Part shown: positions 8,369 through 18,571 of the stretch, in pieces | How the letters are laid out: every line of letters starts with the position of its first letter | Position numbering within the stretch: the first letter of the stretch is position 1 | Origin: Variimorphobacter saccharofermentans | Lineage (GTDB): Bacteria; Bacillota; Clostridia; Lachnospirales; Lachnospiraceae | Assembly (NCBI RefSeq): GCF_014174405.1 | Contig: NZ_JACEGA010000001.1 | Location: 1,765,001 to 1,829,000, forward strand | Direction: 5' to 3' | Length of the DNA: 64,000 nucleotides | Notes under the pieces: model-generated | Databases searched by the model: none | What the model was told of the DNA's origin: nothing | The model's input: the letters and a program-made list of their open reading frames with translations, nothing else | Translations under genes and position numbers: made by a program

Positions 8369-10402
8369 ATGAAAAAAAATGATTTATTTGTCGGACTTTA
8401 TATATTAGCCGCTATTATATTCCTGATTATACCCATGAACTCTACGGTTCTGGATATTATGCTTGCATTAAATATATCCATATCCATGGTAATCTTATTT
8501 AATTCGATGTTCACTAAGGAAGTACTTAATATGTCGGCATTTCCGACAATATTGCTGTTTACGACGATTTTCCGTATATCACTGAATATCTCAAGTACGA
8601 AGCTTATTTTATCTACTGGCGAGCCAGGTAATGTAGTTACTACCTTTGGTAAATTTGTCGGTGGCGGAAATCTGGTAATTGGTATTATTATATTTATCGT
8701 ATTAATTATGGTACAGTTCATGGTTATTAATAAGGGATCTGAGCGTGTTGCTGAGGTTACAGCCAGATTTACACTGGATGCCATGCCTGGTAAGCAGATG
8801 GCAATTGATGCGGATCTGAATACTGGTGCCATTACCGACGCTCAGGCAAAAGAGCGCCGTGAGAAAATACAAGAGGAATCAGCCTTCTTTGGTTCCATGG
8901 ATGGTGCTACAAAGTACGTTAAGGGAGATGCAATTGCCGGTTTAATTATCACAATCATTAATTTGGTTGGCGGTACTGTAATGGGTATGCTTTATATGGG
9001 AGAGTCTGCCGGAGATGCCTTTCAGCATTTTGCAATCCTGACCATTGGTGATGGTTTAGTAAGCCAGATACCATCTTTGATGATATCCTTAGCTACCGGT
9101 ATTCTGGTTACGAAAGTATCCAAGGAAGCGGATTTTGGAGATCTGCTCATAAAACAGCTTTTCTCAATTCCGAAGGTTCTCTACATGGTTGGCGCAAGTA
9201 TGATTGTGCTTGGTATAGTTACACCACTTAACGTTATTATGTTTGCTGCCTATGGCGTGGTATTTATTTTAACAGGACGGGTAATTGCGAATAAGCTTGA
9301 GGTTACATCCATTGAGAGCGAAATATCTGAAGAAGAAGCCTCTGCAAATGAAATACGTAAGCCGGAGAATGTAACTTCCTTATTACAGGTTGATCCAATT
9401 GAACTGGAATTTGGCTACGGTATCATACCATTGGCAGATACGAATCAGGGTGGTGACCTGTTAGACCGTGTTGTATTAATTCGAAGACAAATTGCCTTGG
9501 AGCTTGGCTGTGTTGTTCCCATGATACGTTTAAGGGACAATATTCAGTTGAATCCAAATCAATATATTATAAAAATTAAAGGAATACAGGTAAGTGAAGG
9601 TGAGATTTTATTCGACCATTATATGGCAATGAATCCGGGTTATGTGGAGGAAGAAATTACAGGAATCCCTACCTTCGAGCCATCCTTCCATTTACCTGCT
9701 ATATGGATAACCGAAGCACAACGTGAGCGTGCTGAGACATTAGGTTATACTGTAGTTGATCCACCATCGATAATTGCTACGCATCTTACAGAGATTATCA
9801 GACAGCATCTGTATGAATTGCTTACTAGACAGGATGTACAGAATCTTGTTAATAATATTCAGGAAACACATCAGACATTGATATCCGAATTGGTGCCTAA
9901 ACTACTTAATATTGGTGAAATTCAAAAAGTGTTACAGAATTTACTTCGAGAGGGTATATCCATTCGTGATTTGGTTACCATTTTTGAAACTCTGGCAGAC
10001 TATGCTCCGACATCAAGGGATACAGATGTATTAACAGAATACGTAAGACAAAGTCTGAAACGTGCAATATCAAATAAGTATTTCCCTTCCAGTGAAATGA
10101 CAAGCGTAGTCACCTTGGATCCAAAGGTTGAACAGGAAATCATGGGATCTGTAAAACAAACAGAACAGGGTGCATATCTTGCCCTTGATCCTGGCATAAC
10201 TCGAGAGATTATCGAGTCGGTACAGACAGAGGTACATAAACTCGAAGAATTGGGGAAAAATCCGATTATTATTACTTCACCAATCGTGCGTATGTATTTT
10301 AAGAAGCTGACTCAGGATTATTTTAAAGACTTAATTGTGGTATCATATAATGAGATTGATTCAAATGTAGAATTACAGTCTGTAGGGATGGTGACAGTAT
10401 AG
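8369..10402 (+). CDS. flhA: Flagellar export platform protein FlhA
   Basis: FlhA forms the nonameric export ring. The N-terminal half has about eight membrane helices and the conserved FHIPEP-type loop (ARFTLDAMPGKQMAIDADLN). The C-terminal half is the large cytoplasmic docking domain. Length is 677 residues, normal for the family. ATG 8369 is preferred to the upstream GTG at 8363 because AAGGAGGTG ends at 8363, which gives the ATG correct spacing. The stop shares one base with the flhF start. Confidence 0.96.
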   Translation: MKKNDLFVGLYILAAIIFLIIPMNSTVLDIMLALNISISMVILFNSMFTKEVLNMSAFPTILLFTTIFRISLNISSTKLILSTGEPGNVVTTFGKFVGGGNLVIGIIIFIVLIMVQFMVINKGSERVAEVTARFTLDAMPGKQMAIDADLNTGAITDAQAKERREKIQEESAFFGSMDGATKYVKGDAIAGLIITIINLVGGTVMGMLYMGESAGDAFQHFAILTIGDGLVSQIPSLMISLATGILVTKVSKEADFGDLLIKQLFSIPKVLYMVGASMIVLGIVTPLNVIMFAAYGVVFILTGRVIANKLEVTSIESEISEEEASANEIRKPENVTSLLQVDPIELEFGYGIIPLADTNQGGDLLDRVVLIRRQIALELGCVVPMIRLRDNIQLNPNQYIIKIKGIQVSEGEILFDHYMAMNPGYVEEEITGIPTFEPSFHLPAIWITEAQRERAETLGYTVVDPPSIIATHLTEIIRQHLYELLTRQDVQNLVNNIQETHQTLISELVPKLLNIGEIQKVLQNLLREGISIRDLVTIFETLADYAPTSRDTDVLTEYVRQSLKRAISNKYFPSSEMTSVVTLDPKVEQEIMGSVKQTEQGAYLALDPGITREIIESVQTEVHKLEELGKNPIIITSPIVRMYFKKLTQDYFKDLIVVSYNEIDSNVELQSVGMVTV

Positions 10403-11613
10403 TGATTATCAAAAAGTTTCAAGCAAATACAGAAACAGAGGCTATCATGCTTGCCAAGGAGGAGCTAGGTAAGGATGCTATCGTAATGAATATAAAAACG
10501 ATATCACCCAAGGGATTTTACAAAATATTTAAAAAACCATTGGTTGAAATTACTGCCGCTGTTGATGATAACGCATCCTATAAGAATGAAAAACCGAAAA
10601 CTGCACCTTCTTACCCTGTTCAGAGAAAAAATACCAATCCGGACATCATCTATGATGATGAGCCGGATCAGTTGACATTTAAAACAAGTGCTCCGGCGAT
10701 TACTGAGCCTTCTGCAATTGAAGCGAAGCTTAATAATTTGCAGAGCCTTTTAGAAAAACAGATGCTTGAAAAGGAAAAGGAAAATCAAGAGAAAACGGAT
10801 GATAAAGCGGAGAAGAATAACAATCTGGCTTTCATACAGCTCGTATATAATCAGTTGGTAACGAATGAGGTAGATGAAAAATATGCGAACCAGATCATTG
10901 CCGAGATTGAGTGCAATTTAAAAAAGGATGCATCCTTGGATAATATTTTAGCGAGTATCTATCAGAAGATTATACTTAAGCTGGGGCAACCCAAAACGAT
11001 TGAATTAAATGTGGATCAAAAGCCAAAGTTTATCTTCTTTATCGGCCCTACTGGTGTAGGTAAAACGACAACAATTGCAAAGATTGCATCAAAGTTTAAA
11101 GTAAATGAGAAAGCTAAGGTTGCATTTCTAACAGCGGATACTTACCGTATAGCTGCTGTGGAACAATTAAGGACTTATGCGAACATCTTAGGTGTTCCAC
11201 TTAAGGTGATTTACTCACCGGAGGAAATGAAACAGGCAAGAGATGAATTTTCTGATTATGATATTATTTTCGTAGATACAGCTGGACGCTCCCATCGCAG
11301 TAAGGAACAAAGAGATGACGTTGAAACTTTGATCAATACTATCCCGGAAGAGGAACGGGAGATATACCTTGTATTAAGTGCAACAACAAAATACGTTGAT
11401 TTGATAAAGATTACCGAGGCATATTCTGAGATAGTAAATTACAACTTAATATTCACTAAATTAGATGAGACGAGCACAATCGGTAATCTGTTGAATATAC
11501 GTATGTTAACGAATGCTCCTTTATCCTATGCAACATTTGGACAAAATGTCCCGGATGACATATCACGAGTGGATGCTCAAAATATCGCTAAGCAACTTCT
11601 AAGGGGGCAATAA
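10402..11613 (+). CDS. flhF: Flagellar biosynthesis GTPase FlhF
   Basis: FlhF is an SRP-family GTPase that sets flagellar position and number together with FlhG. The N-terminal region (about 1-150) is variable and charged. The NG domain follows with the P-loop GPTGVGKTTT at about residue 215, the LTADTYRIAAVEQLRTYA stretch, DTAGRSH, and TKLDET for guanine recognition. Start is GTG at 10402, overlapping the flhA stop by one base. The partner ATPase gene flhG begins one base after its stop. Confidence 0.95.
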   Translation: MIIKKFQANTETEAIMLAKEELGKDAIVMNIKTISPKGFYKIFKKPLVEITAAVDDNASYKNEKPKTAPSYPVQRKNTNPDIIYDDEPDQLTFKTSAPAITEPSAIEAKLNNLQSLLEKQMLEKEKENQEKTDDKAEKNNNLAFIQLVYNQLVTNEVDEKYANQIIAEIECNLKKDASLDNILASIYQKIILKLGQPKTIELNVDQKPKFIFFIGPTGVGKTTTIAKIASKFKVNEKAKVAFLTADTYRIAAVEQLRTYANILGVPLKVIYSPEEMKQARDEFSDYDIIFVDTAGRSHRSKEQRDDVETLINTIPEEEREIYLVLSATTKYVDLIKITEAYSEIVNYNLIFTKLDETSTIGNLLNIRMLTNAPLSYATFGQNVPDDISRVDAQNIAKQLLRGQ

Positions 11614-11614
11614 C

Positions 11615-12493
11615 ATGGATCAGGCAGAAAAACTCAGAAGAATGGTAAAGGAAAGTACGACACCACGCTCTGTTGCACGTGTTATTACAGTAACCAGTGG
11701 AAAAGGTGGAGTAGGAAAGTCCAGTATTTCCGTAAACTTAGCGATAGCATTACAGAGACTTGGTCATAGAGTCGTCATACTGGATGCTGATTTTGGCCTT
11801 GCTAATGTAGAAGTAATGCTGGGTATACGTCCAAAGCTTAATCTGGCAGACCTTATGTTTCATGGCAAATCATTGAATGAAGTAATTACAAAGGGACCAG
11901 AAAATATAGGATTTATATCCGGTGGTTCTGGAATACAGGAATTGGTAAATTTGTCCAGAGATCAAATTGTGTATCTAATTCAGAAGCTGGTGGAATTGGA
12001 TGAATGTGCTGATATCATTATTGTTGATACCGGTGCAGGCATAGCTGATTCTGTGTTAGAGTTTGTAGGTGCCAGTTCAGAGGTATTATTAGTTGCCACA
12101 CCGGAGCCTACTTCAATCACAGATGCTTATGCATTACTCAAGACGTTAAACAGAAAAACAGATATTACACTACAGGATACCACAATCAAAATGATTGCGA
12201 ATCGTACAGATTCCTATGAGGAAGGAAAAGAGCTATATGATAAACTAAGTCTGGTAGTTGGTAAATTCCTTAACTTAAATCTGGAATACCTTGGAGCATT
12301 GCCAATGGACCCATCTGTTTCAAAGGCAGTAATGAGACAGAAGCCAGCAATGTTGGTGTATCCGAATTCACAATTTTCGAAAACGCTTACTTCCATTGCA
12401 GATGATTTATGTTCTAACTCAACAGATAGTCTGATGCAGAAAAAAGGTATTGCTCAATTATTTACTAACTTACTTCGATCTAGAATTAAATAG
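11615..12493 (+). CDS. flhG: MinD-like ATPase FlhG (YlxH)
   Basis: FlhG is the MinD/ParA-type ATPase that activates FlhF GTPase and limits flagellar number. The deviant Walker A (SGKGGVGKSSISVNLA) is near residue 29, followed by ILDADFGLANVEVMLG and IIVDTGAGI for Walker B. Length 292 residues is normal. It sits directly behind flhF, which supports FlhG rather than a ParA partition protein. Confidence 0.94.
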   Translation: MDQAEKLRRMVKESTTPRSVARVITVTSGKGGVGKSSISVNLAIALQRLGHRVVILDADFGLANVEVMLGIRPKLNLADLMFHGKSLNEVITKGPENIGFISGGSGIQELVNLSRDQIVYLIQKLVELDECADIIIVDTGAGIADSVLEFVGASSEVLLVATPEPTSITDAYALLKTLNRKTDITLQDTTIKMIANRTDSYEEGKELYDKLSLVVGKFLNLNLEYLGALPMDPSVSKAVMRQKPAMLVYPNSQFSKTLTSIADDLCSNSTDSLMQKKGIAQLFTNLLRSRIK

Positions 12494-12577
12494 TGAATTT
12501 GATTTTGGTCTATCACTCTAAGAAATAACAGATTTCGTAGCAACTCATCAAAAATATATAATCCTGGGAGGAATGGC

Positions 12578-13339
12578 ATGCTTCGCGATATATTAACATT
12601 AGGGGATAAAATTGATGTAAAGAAGTTGGACCGAAATGGCAAACCATTGCCGAATGTTAGAACATTGATTAGCCAATTGGTTAATATTGGTGATACGGAC
12701 ATCATTCATATTGCTGCTCCAATTATTTATGGTAAAGTGATTATATTGGAAGTGGGCGAATATTATAATCTATGTATTTATACCAATAAGGGATTGTATC
12801 AATGTAACTGTATTATATTAAGTAATCACAGAGAAAATAATACGATTGTATCCGTAGTTCGTATTATGACTAAATTAGAAAAATATCAAAGACGTCAATA
12901 TTACAGACTGGAATGTGTGATACCCATCCAATATCGTATCATAACAATAGAAGAAAGAATATTGGAAAACAAGTTAAAACTAGGGGATTTCCGTAATACC
13001 GAAGAACGATCAGAATGCAGAAAAAAGTTGAATCATTTCAATCTGGAATGGTTACCGGCCTCCATAACGGATTTAAGTGGTGGAGGAGTAAGATTTAATT
13101 CATCAATGAATCATTCTCCCAGTGATAATGTCCGGTTAAGACTTGAGCTTACTGCTGGTGGTGAATTGAGAAAGCTGGAATTAAATGTGGATATAATATC
13201 CTCTAATCGTCTTGAAAACCGATCAGATATTTACGAGCAACGTGCTGTATTTTCTGATATCCTACAAAAGGATCGAGATTTTCTGATAAAATACATATTT
13301 GAACAGGAACGTCAACGCCGTAAGAACGAAAAGCTTTAG
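12578..13339 (+). CDS. PilZ-domain cyclic-di-GMP receptor (YcgR/DgrA-like flagellar brake)
   Basis: The 253-residue protein has an N-terminal YcgR-like beta domain (about 1-110) and a C-terminal PilZ domain. The PilZ c-di-GMP residues are visible: the R-x3-R box in RRQYYRLE at about residue 106 and the D-x-S-x-G type motif in DLSGGGVRF. Such proteins slow or stop flagellar rotation when c-di-GMP rises, acting on the stator or switch. Position inside the motility operon between flhG and cheB supports that role. A GGGAGG ribosome site precedes the ATG; an out-of-frame ATG at 12573 is ignored. Confidence 0.88.
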   Translation: MLRDILTLGDKIDVKKLDRNGKPLPNVRTLISQLVNIGDTDIIHIAAPIIYGKVIILEVGEYYNLCIYTNKGLYQCNCIILSNHRENNTIVSVVRIMTKLEKYQRRQYYRLECVIPIQYRIITIEERILENKLKLGDFRNTEERSECRKKLNHFNLEWLPASITDLSGGGVRFNSSMNHSPSDNVRLRLELTAGGELRKLELNVDIISSNRLENRSDIYEQRAVFSDILQKDRDFLIKYIFEQERQRRKNEKL

Positions 13340-13381
13340 GTTAGGATGTAAGAAAGACGGGATGAGAGGTTTGAGTTATAA

Positions 13382-14470
13382 ATGAAGAAAAAAATTTTAA
13401 TAATAGATGACTCTGCACTTATGAGAAGGGTTCTCTCTGATATAATAAATGTAGACAGCCGATTTCAAGTTACGGAAGTTGCTTCAAACGGTCTGGATGG
13501 TTTATTCCTGTTACAAAGCAGAGGATATGAATTTGACGCTGTTCTTCTTGATATCAATATGCCGAGAATGAATGGTTTGGAATTGTTAGCAGAGCTTAAA
13601 AGACAGAAAATACAAGCCAACATAATTGTTGTAAGTAATGTAACAAAAAGCGATGCGAAAGAGACAATTCAAGCCTTAGAACTGGGTGCCTTTGATTTTG
13701 TAACAAAACCGGATAGCTATCTGGAGGTTAAGAGTAATACGTTTTCTGACCGTATATTAGAGTGTCTGGCTGTTGCAACTAGGGCAGATGAAAGCTCTAC
13801 CTCGAATGAACTACCGGAGAAGGCTGTTCCTGATCAAACTAGTAAGTTACCATCACACAAAAAAAATCATATAAAATCGACTCAATGTACAAATAAGCTG
13901 GTTGCTTTGGCTTGTTCCACCGGAGGGCCTAAGGCATTGCATACTGTTATTCCAAAGCTACCCAAGAATTTGAATGCGGGTGTTTTAATTGTACAGCATA
14001 TGCCAGAAGGCTTTACAAAATCCTTAGCAGACCGGCTCAATGATTTAAGCTCGATTACAGTGAAGGAAGCAGAAGATGGTGATATCTTAAGTAAAGGAAC
14101 GGTTTACATTGCGAAGGGCGGATATCAGATGAGACTTAGGAAAATGGATGATGGAAGACACAGTATAGCTTTATCGAAAGAAGCCCCAAGACATGGACTA
14201 TTACCATGTGCAGATATTATGTATGAGTCTCTGGTTGACACTGACTTTGATCAAATTACCTGTGTTGTACTAACTGGAATGGGCGGTGATGGTACCGCCG
14301 GAATTACTAAGCTAAGTAAAAAGCAAAATATTTATGTGATTGCACAGAATGAAGAGACAAGCATTGTATATGGTATGCCTAAGGTTATTAAGGATGCGGG
14401 TCTGGTTGATGAAGTGGTAGCATTAAATGAAGTTTCTGATGCCATCATAAAGAACGTGGGGGTGTGTTAA
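13382..14470 (+). CDS. cheB: Chemotaxis protein-glutamate methylesterase CheB
   Basis: CheB removes methyl groups from (and deamidates) chemoreceptors during adaptation. An N-terminal receiver domain has Asp9/Asp10 and phosphosite Asp57 in VLLDINMPRMNG. After a linker of about 50 residues, the esterase domain shows the catalytic Ser179 in ACSTGGPKAL, His in QHMPEGFT, and Asp in TGMGGDGTAG. Length 362 residues is typical. The stop is directly followed by the cheA ATG. Confidence 0.96.
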   Translation: MKKKILIIDDSALMRRVLSDIINVDSRFQVTEVASNGLDGLFLLQSRGYEFDAVLLDINMPRMNGLELLAELKRQKIQANIIVVSNVTKSDAKETIQALELGAFDFVTKPDSYLEVKSNTFSDRILECLAVATRADESSTSNELPEKAVPDQTSKLPSHKKNHIKSTQCTNKLVALACSTGGPKALHTVIPKLPKNLNAGVLIVQHMPEGFTKSLADRLNDLSSITVKEAEDGDILSKGTVYIAKGGYQMRLRKMDDGRHSIALSKEAPRHGLLPCADIMYESLVDTDFDQITCVVLTGMGGDGTAGITKLSKKQNIYVIAQNEETSIVYGMPKVIKDAGLVDEVVALNEVSDAIIKNVGVC

Positions 14471-16558
14471 ATGGATGTAAGCCAATATCTTGAGATTTTT
14501 ATTGATGAAACGAAAGAACATTTACAGAACTTAAACGAACACATTTTAATACTTGAGCGCGAGCCGGAGAATGAGAATACGATTAACGAGATTTTCCGTG
14601 CGGCTCATTCCCTTAAAGGAATGGCTGGTACGATGGGTTACAAGAGAATGCAACGATTAACCCATGATATGGAGAATGTATTTTCGGAAATTCGGAATGG
14701 TAAGATGAAAGCAACCTCTGAGCTTGTTGATATTTTATTCAGGGGATTGGATGCTCTGGAAGCATATCTTGCTAATATACAGAATGATGCAACTGAAGGA
14801 GAAGAGGATAATGAAGATATCATTACCGCTTTGAATAACTTCCTTAATGCAGGACTAGGTAAGCCGGTAGAAGATAATAAGGCTGATGTAAAATCGACTG
14901 ACACAGTTGGTGCCCCTGTTGCCGGTGGAGAGAAAATGAAGTTCAAAAACATTAAGATTGAGGAGCATGAGAAAAAGGCCATTGTAAAGGCCGGGATGAT
15001 GGATCTCAATGTTGTTGGTCTTACGATTTATATTCAGGAATACTGTGTGTTAAAGGGTGCAAGAGCATTTATGATAAATCGTACTCTGGAAGAATACGGT
15101 GAGATAATAAAGCTTAGCCCCAGTGCACAGGATCTGGAAGATGAAAAATATGATTTTGATTATTCGGCATTTATTATAACAAAAGAAACCCCACAGAAGC
15201 TTGCTCAAATTGCTTCCGATGTTTCAGAAGTTAAGGAAGTAGTGGCTGATTATATCCACTTATCAGATACAGATGTAGCAAGCATTACGGAAGTAATTAA
15301 GCAGGATGAGACAAGTTCATCTGTACCGAAGCCAGCGAAAGAGGCCGGATCATTAAAAGCAGGAGGAGCTGCACCTAATGCTAAGGCAGCACCGAAACCG
15401 GTAGCGAATCGTTCGGTACGTGTTGATATTGATAAACTGGATGTACTAATGAATCTTGTCAGTGAATTAATCATTGCGAAAAATGGTCTTATTTCCATAA
15501 GCTCGTCCAAGGATATTATGTTGGACACAGGCTTTCATGAGCAGATAGAGTATCTGGAGCGTGTAACAACCAATCTTCATGAATCTGTTATGAAGACTCG
15601 AATGGTTCCGATTGAAAGTGTTGTTAACCGGTTCCCGAGAATGATTCGTGACTTATCGAAGAAGCTTGGTAAAGAAATGGAATTATATATGACTGGTGAA
15701 GATACTGAGCTGGATCGTACTGTAATTGATGAAATCGGTGACCCGTTAATGCATTTGCTTCGCAATGCTGCTGATCATGGTCTCGAAAGTAATGAAGAGA
15801 GGGAAAAGGCTGGAAAGAATCCGGTGGGTTCCATCTATCTTGATGCATATCAGGATGGTAATAATGTAGTCATCGAGGTTAGGGATGATGGAGGCGGTAT
15901 TAATACCGAGAAGATCAAGAAGAAAGCAATTGAAAAGGGAACGATAACCGAAGAACAAGCCGAACGTATGACGGATAAGGATATCATTAATATTCTATTT
16001 CAACCTAGCTTTTCTACGGCTGAAAAGGTTACGGATGTTTCCGGTAGAGGCGTAGGCCTGGATGTTGTTAAAACAAAGATAGAGGCTCTTGGTGGTGAGA
16101 TTGAAGCGATTACAAAGCTTGGAGAAGGTTCGAATTTCATAATTCGCTTACCGTTAACGCTTGCTATCATACAGGCACTTATGGTTATTATCGGTGACGA
16201 AAAGTATGCATTACCCTTAAGCAGCATTCAAACAGTAGAAAACATACCGGCCTCCGAGGTCAAGACCATACAGGGTAAGGAAGTTATTAATCTGCGAGGA
16301 TCGATAGTTCCAATTTTCCGCTTAGGCAATATTTTGGATTGCAAAGAACAGGAAAATCCTCCAGAGGAGCTACTGATTGTAATTGTGAAAAAAGGTGACA
16401 GACTGGCTGGTATGCTGGTAGATGAGTTAATTGGTCAACAGGAAATTGTTATAAAATCGATTGGCAAGTATATTAAAAATCATAAAATAATTAGTGGCGC
16501 AACCATACTTGGTAATGGCGAGGTTGCTTTAATTCTTGATGTTAATTCATTAGTATAG
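14471..16558 (+). CDS. cheA: Chemotaxis histidine kinase CheA
   Basis: CheA links receptors to CheY and CheB by phosphotransfer. Domains in order: HPt (P1) with His46 in AAHSLKGMAGT; a P2-like response-regulator-docking region (about 165-265); an Ala/Pro-rich linker (about 275-315); dimerisation P3; the HATPase domain with N-box HLLRNAADHGLE, G1 DDGGGI and G2 GRGVGLDVV; and a CheW-like P5 at the C-terminus. Length 695 residues is normal. It abuts cheB and is followed by cheW, so the signalling core is coupled. Confidence 0.96.
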   Translation: MDVSQYLEIFIDETKEHLQNLNEHILILEREPENENTINEIFRAAHSLKGMAGTMGYKRMQRLTHDMENVFSEIRNGKMKATSELVDILFRGLDALEAYLANIQNDATEGEEDNEDIITALNNFLNAGLGKPVEDNKADVKSTDTVGAPVAGGEKMKFKNIKIEEHEKKAIVKAGMMDLNVVGLTIYIQEYCVLKGARAFMINRTLEEYGEIIKLSPSAQDLEDEKYDFDYSAFIITKETPQKLAQIASDVSEVKEVVADYIHLSDTDVASITEVIKQDETSSSVPKPAKEAGSLKAGGAAPNAKAAPKPVANRSVRVDIDKLDVLMNLVSELIIAKNGLISISSSKDIMLDTGFHEQIEYLERVTTNLHESVMKTRMVPIESVVNRFPRMIRDLSKKLGKEMELYMTGEDTELDRTVIDEIGDPLMHLLRNAADHGLESNEEREKAGKNPVGSIYLDAYQDGNNVVIEVRDDGGGINTEKIKKKAIEKGTITEEQAERMTDKDIINILFQPSFSTAEKVTDVSGRGVGLDVVKTKIEALGGEIEAITKLGEGSNFIIRLPLTLAIIQALMVIIGDEKYALPLSSIQTVENIPASEVKTIQGKEVINLRGSIVPIFRLGNILDCKEQENPPEELLIVIVKKGDRLAGMLVDELIGQQEIVIKSIGKYIKNHKIISGATILGNGEVALILDVNSLV

Positions 16559-16570
16559 GGGGTGCAGACA

Positions 16571-17035
16571 ATGGATGGATCAACAACAGCAGCAGTAACG
16601 AAACAGTATATTGTTGTAAAGCTTGGGGACGAGCAATATGGTATTCGTATTAAATACATAGAGAACATCATCGTTATGCAGAATATAACAAGAGTACCAA
16701 AGGCGCAGTCTTATTTCAAGGGTGTCATTAACTTAAGAGGTGATGTTGTTCCTGTAATGAGCTTACGAAAAAAGCTGGGGAAAGATGACGATGAGTTCAC
16801 TCACCGCACAAGAATCATCATAGTAAAGCCAGACCCACAAGCAGCACCGGTAGGATTAATTGTTGATGAAGTGAGAGAGGTCATTACTTTAGATGTGTCA
16901 GATATTGAAAAAATGACATACGATGAGAAGGATCAAAAAGGAAACTACAGCAGTGGAATCGGTAAATACGGTACGGAATTAATTAACCTGTTAAATATTC
17001 CCTCTATTATTAATGAGAAGGAAGCTTCTGCGTAA
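16571..17035 (+). CDS. cheW: Chemotaxis adaptor protein CheW
   Basis: CheW bridges chemoreceptors and CheA. The 154-residue single CheW domain shows the family stretches VVKLGDEQYGIRIKYIENI, FKGVINLRGDVVPVMSLRKK and VGLIVDEVREVITL. ATG 16571 is preferred to GTG 16562 because the AGGGGGTG ribosome site lies directly at the GTG and correctly spaced for the ATG. Confidence 0.95.
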   Translation: MDGSTTAAVTKQYIVVKLGDEQYGIRIKYIENIIVMQNITRVPKAQSYFKGVINLRGDVVPVMSLRKKLGKDDDEFTHRTRIIIVKPDPQAAPVGLIVDEVREVITLDVSDIEKMTYDEKDQKGNYSSGIGKYGTELINLLNIPSIINEKEASA

Positions 17036-17133
17036 TTTGCGGAAATGTGATAAATCAGGAATTGCAGGTGGCCCTGTAATTCCTGATGAGTTGATGCTAA
17101 TATTTTCGATTAAGAAGGTGAGGTGTATGTTTT

Positions 17134-17754
17134 GTGTCCCATATTGATTTAAACCAAATAGATAATATGCAATATGATGTACTTCGTGAAATTGGTAACA
17201 TTGGTGCGGGGAATGCCACAACAGCACTCTCTCAGATGATTAACGCAAAAATCGATATGAAGGTTCCGAACGTAGAACTATTGGAGTTTAAAGAACTTTC
17301 CGATATTGTCGGTGGGGCAGAGAATTTGGTGGTCGGCATTTTATTTACCTTAGAGGGACAAATTGATGGAATGATGATGTTCATGATGGATGTAGATGCC
17401 TCTAGACATTTAGTAAATCTGCTCTTAGGGAATACAGATGAGAACACTTCCAGTGAATTTACAGAAATGGAACTATCCGCACTGAACGAAATCGGTAATA
17501 TTATAGCAGGCGCATACCTTTCATCTTTGGCAACACTAACAAATATCGTTATTACATCTAGTGTGCCTTATATGGCAATTGACATGGCAGGAGCGATATT
17601 GAGTGTACCTGCAATTGAGTTTGGGAAAATAGGTGATAAGGCGCTGCTAATCGAGACAGAATTCGGAGATGAAATTAGAGAAGTTAATGGCTATTTTATA
17701 TTAATACCTACTATAAATTCATACGGAAAGATTTTGTCATCATTAGGATTATAA
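17134..17754 (+). CDS. cheC: CheY-P phosphatase CheC
   Basis: CheC dephosphorylates CheY-P and is stimulated by CheD. Both phosphatase helices with the E-x2-N pattern are present: EIGNIGAGNATTALS near the N-terminus and LNEIGNIIAGAYLSSLA in the second half. Length 206 residues is usual. A GTG start at 17134 follows AAGGTGAGGTG with nine-base spacing. The gene is preceded by about 100 bases without a gene and followed nine bases later by cheD. Confidence 0.94.
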   Translation: MSHIDLNQIDNMQYDVLREIGNIGAGNATTALSQMINAKIDMKVPNVELLEFKELSDIVGGAENLVVGILFTLEGQIDGMMMFMMDVDASRHLVNLLLGNTDENTSSEFTEMELSALNEIGNIIAGAYLSSLATLTNIVITSSVPYMAIDMAGAILSVPAIEFGKIGDKALLIETEFGDEIREVNGYFILIPTINSYGKILSSLGL

Positions 17755-17763
17755 GGTGATTGC

Positions 17764-18249
17764 ATGAGTGAAATGATAAAAGTCGGAATGGCAGATTTAA
17801 ATGTATGTATCTCTCCGAATGCAATTACTACATTAGGTCTTGGTTCCTGTGTTGGAATCGTTTTGTATGATCCAATTAAGAAAATTGCTGGCATGGTGCA
17901 TGTTATGCTGCCTGATAGTACGAAAATACTGAATAATGAGAATAAAGCGAAGTTTGCTGATACTGGAATTGATGAATTGATAAGACAGATGTTGACAATT
18001 GGAGCGGACAGAAAGTCATTGATTGCGAAGATTGCGGGCGGTGCCCAAATGTTCGCTTTTAGTAATAACAGTGATATGATGCGAATTGGAGAACGAAATG
18101 TTGAAGCAACGAAACTGAAACTTCAACAACTAGGAATTCCCATTCGTGCTGAGGACACCGGTTTAAATTATGGTCGAACGATTGAGTTCTATCCGGAAAC
18201 CGGTGAATTGTTAATCAAATCTGTTGGTAAAGAACGTAAAATATTATAA
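17764..18249 (+). CDS. cheD: Chemoreceptor glutamine deamidase CheD
   Basis: CheD deamidates receptor glutamines and binds CheC. The catalytic Cys29 in GLGSCVGIVLYD and His46 in GMVHVMLP are visible, with the conserved KIAGGAQMF further on. Length is 161 residues. Pairing with cheC directly upstream matches the CheC-CheD feedback module of Firmicutes. Confidence 0.95.
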   Translation: MSEMIKVGMADLNVCISPNAITTLGLGSCVGIVLYDPIKKIAGMVHVMLPDSTKILNNENKAKFADTGIDELIRQMLTIGADRKSLIAKIAGGAQMFAFSNNSDMMRIGERNVEATKLKLQQLGIPIRAEDTGLNYGRTIEFYPETGELLIKSVGKERKIL

Positions 18250-18268
18250 AAGGTTGGCAGGTGATTTG

Positions 18269-18529
18269 ATGCGAGAAAGATTTATACCCCCAATTATTAT
18301 GCTATTGGCTGGTTTAGTAACATGTATTATTAATATTGTGAATCAAGTGGAGTTAGTAACAAGCTTGCAACGATTGCTTGTCGTTCTTCTTATATTTTAT
18401 TTGATTGGAATTATCATAAAAATTATAATTGTGAAAACAATAATTAGTAAGATGTCAGACACAGAAGAAGAAAAAAGCGAAGAAAGTACTGAAGAGATGA
18501 CGGAAGAAGAGCAACAACCGGTACAATGA
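18269..18529 (+). CDS. Small two-helix membrane protein with acidic tail, unknown function
   Basis: The 86-residue product has two hydrophobic segments (about residues 5-22 and 30-55) and a highly acidic C-terminal tail of Glu, Thr and Ser. The ATG at 18269 is preferred over a start at 18224 because the upstream one overlaps cheD and lacks a ribosome site. I do not recognise a domain. Its place between cheD and the sigma-28 gene suggests a motility-operon accessory protein, but this is inference from position only. Confidence 0.7.
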   Translation: MRERFIPPIIMLLAGLVTCIINIVNQVELVTSLQRLLVVLLIFYLIGIIIKIIIVKTIISKMSDTEEEKSEESTEEMTEEEQQPVQ

Positions 18530-18571
18530 TTTACTTCTGCATAATAAGTCAGTTCTATTTCAGGAGGCACT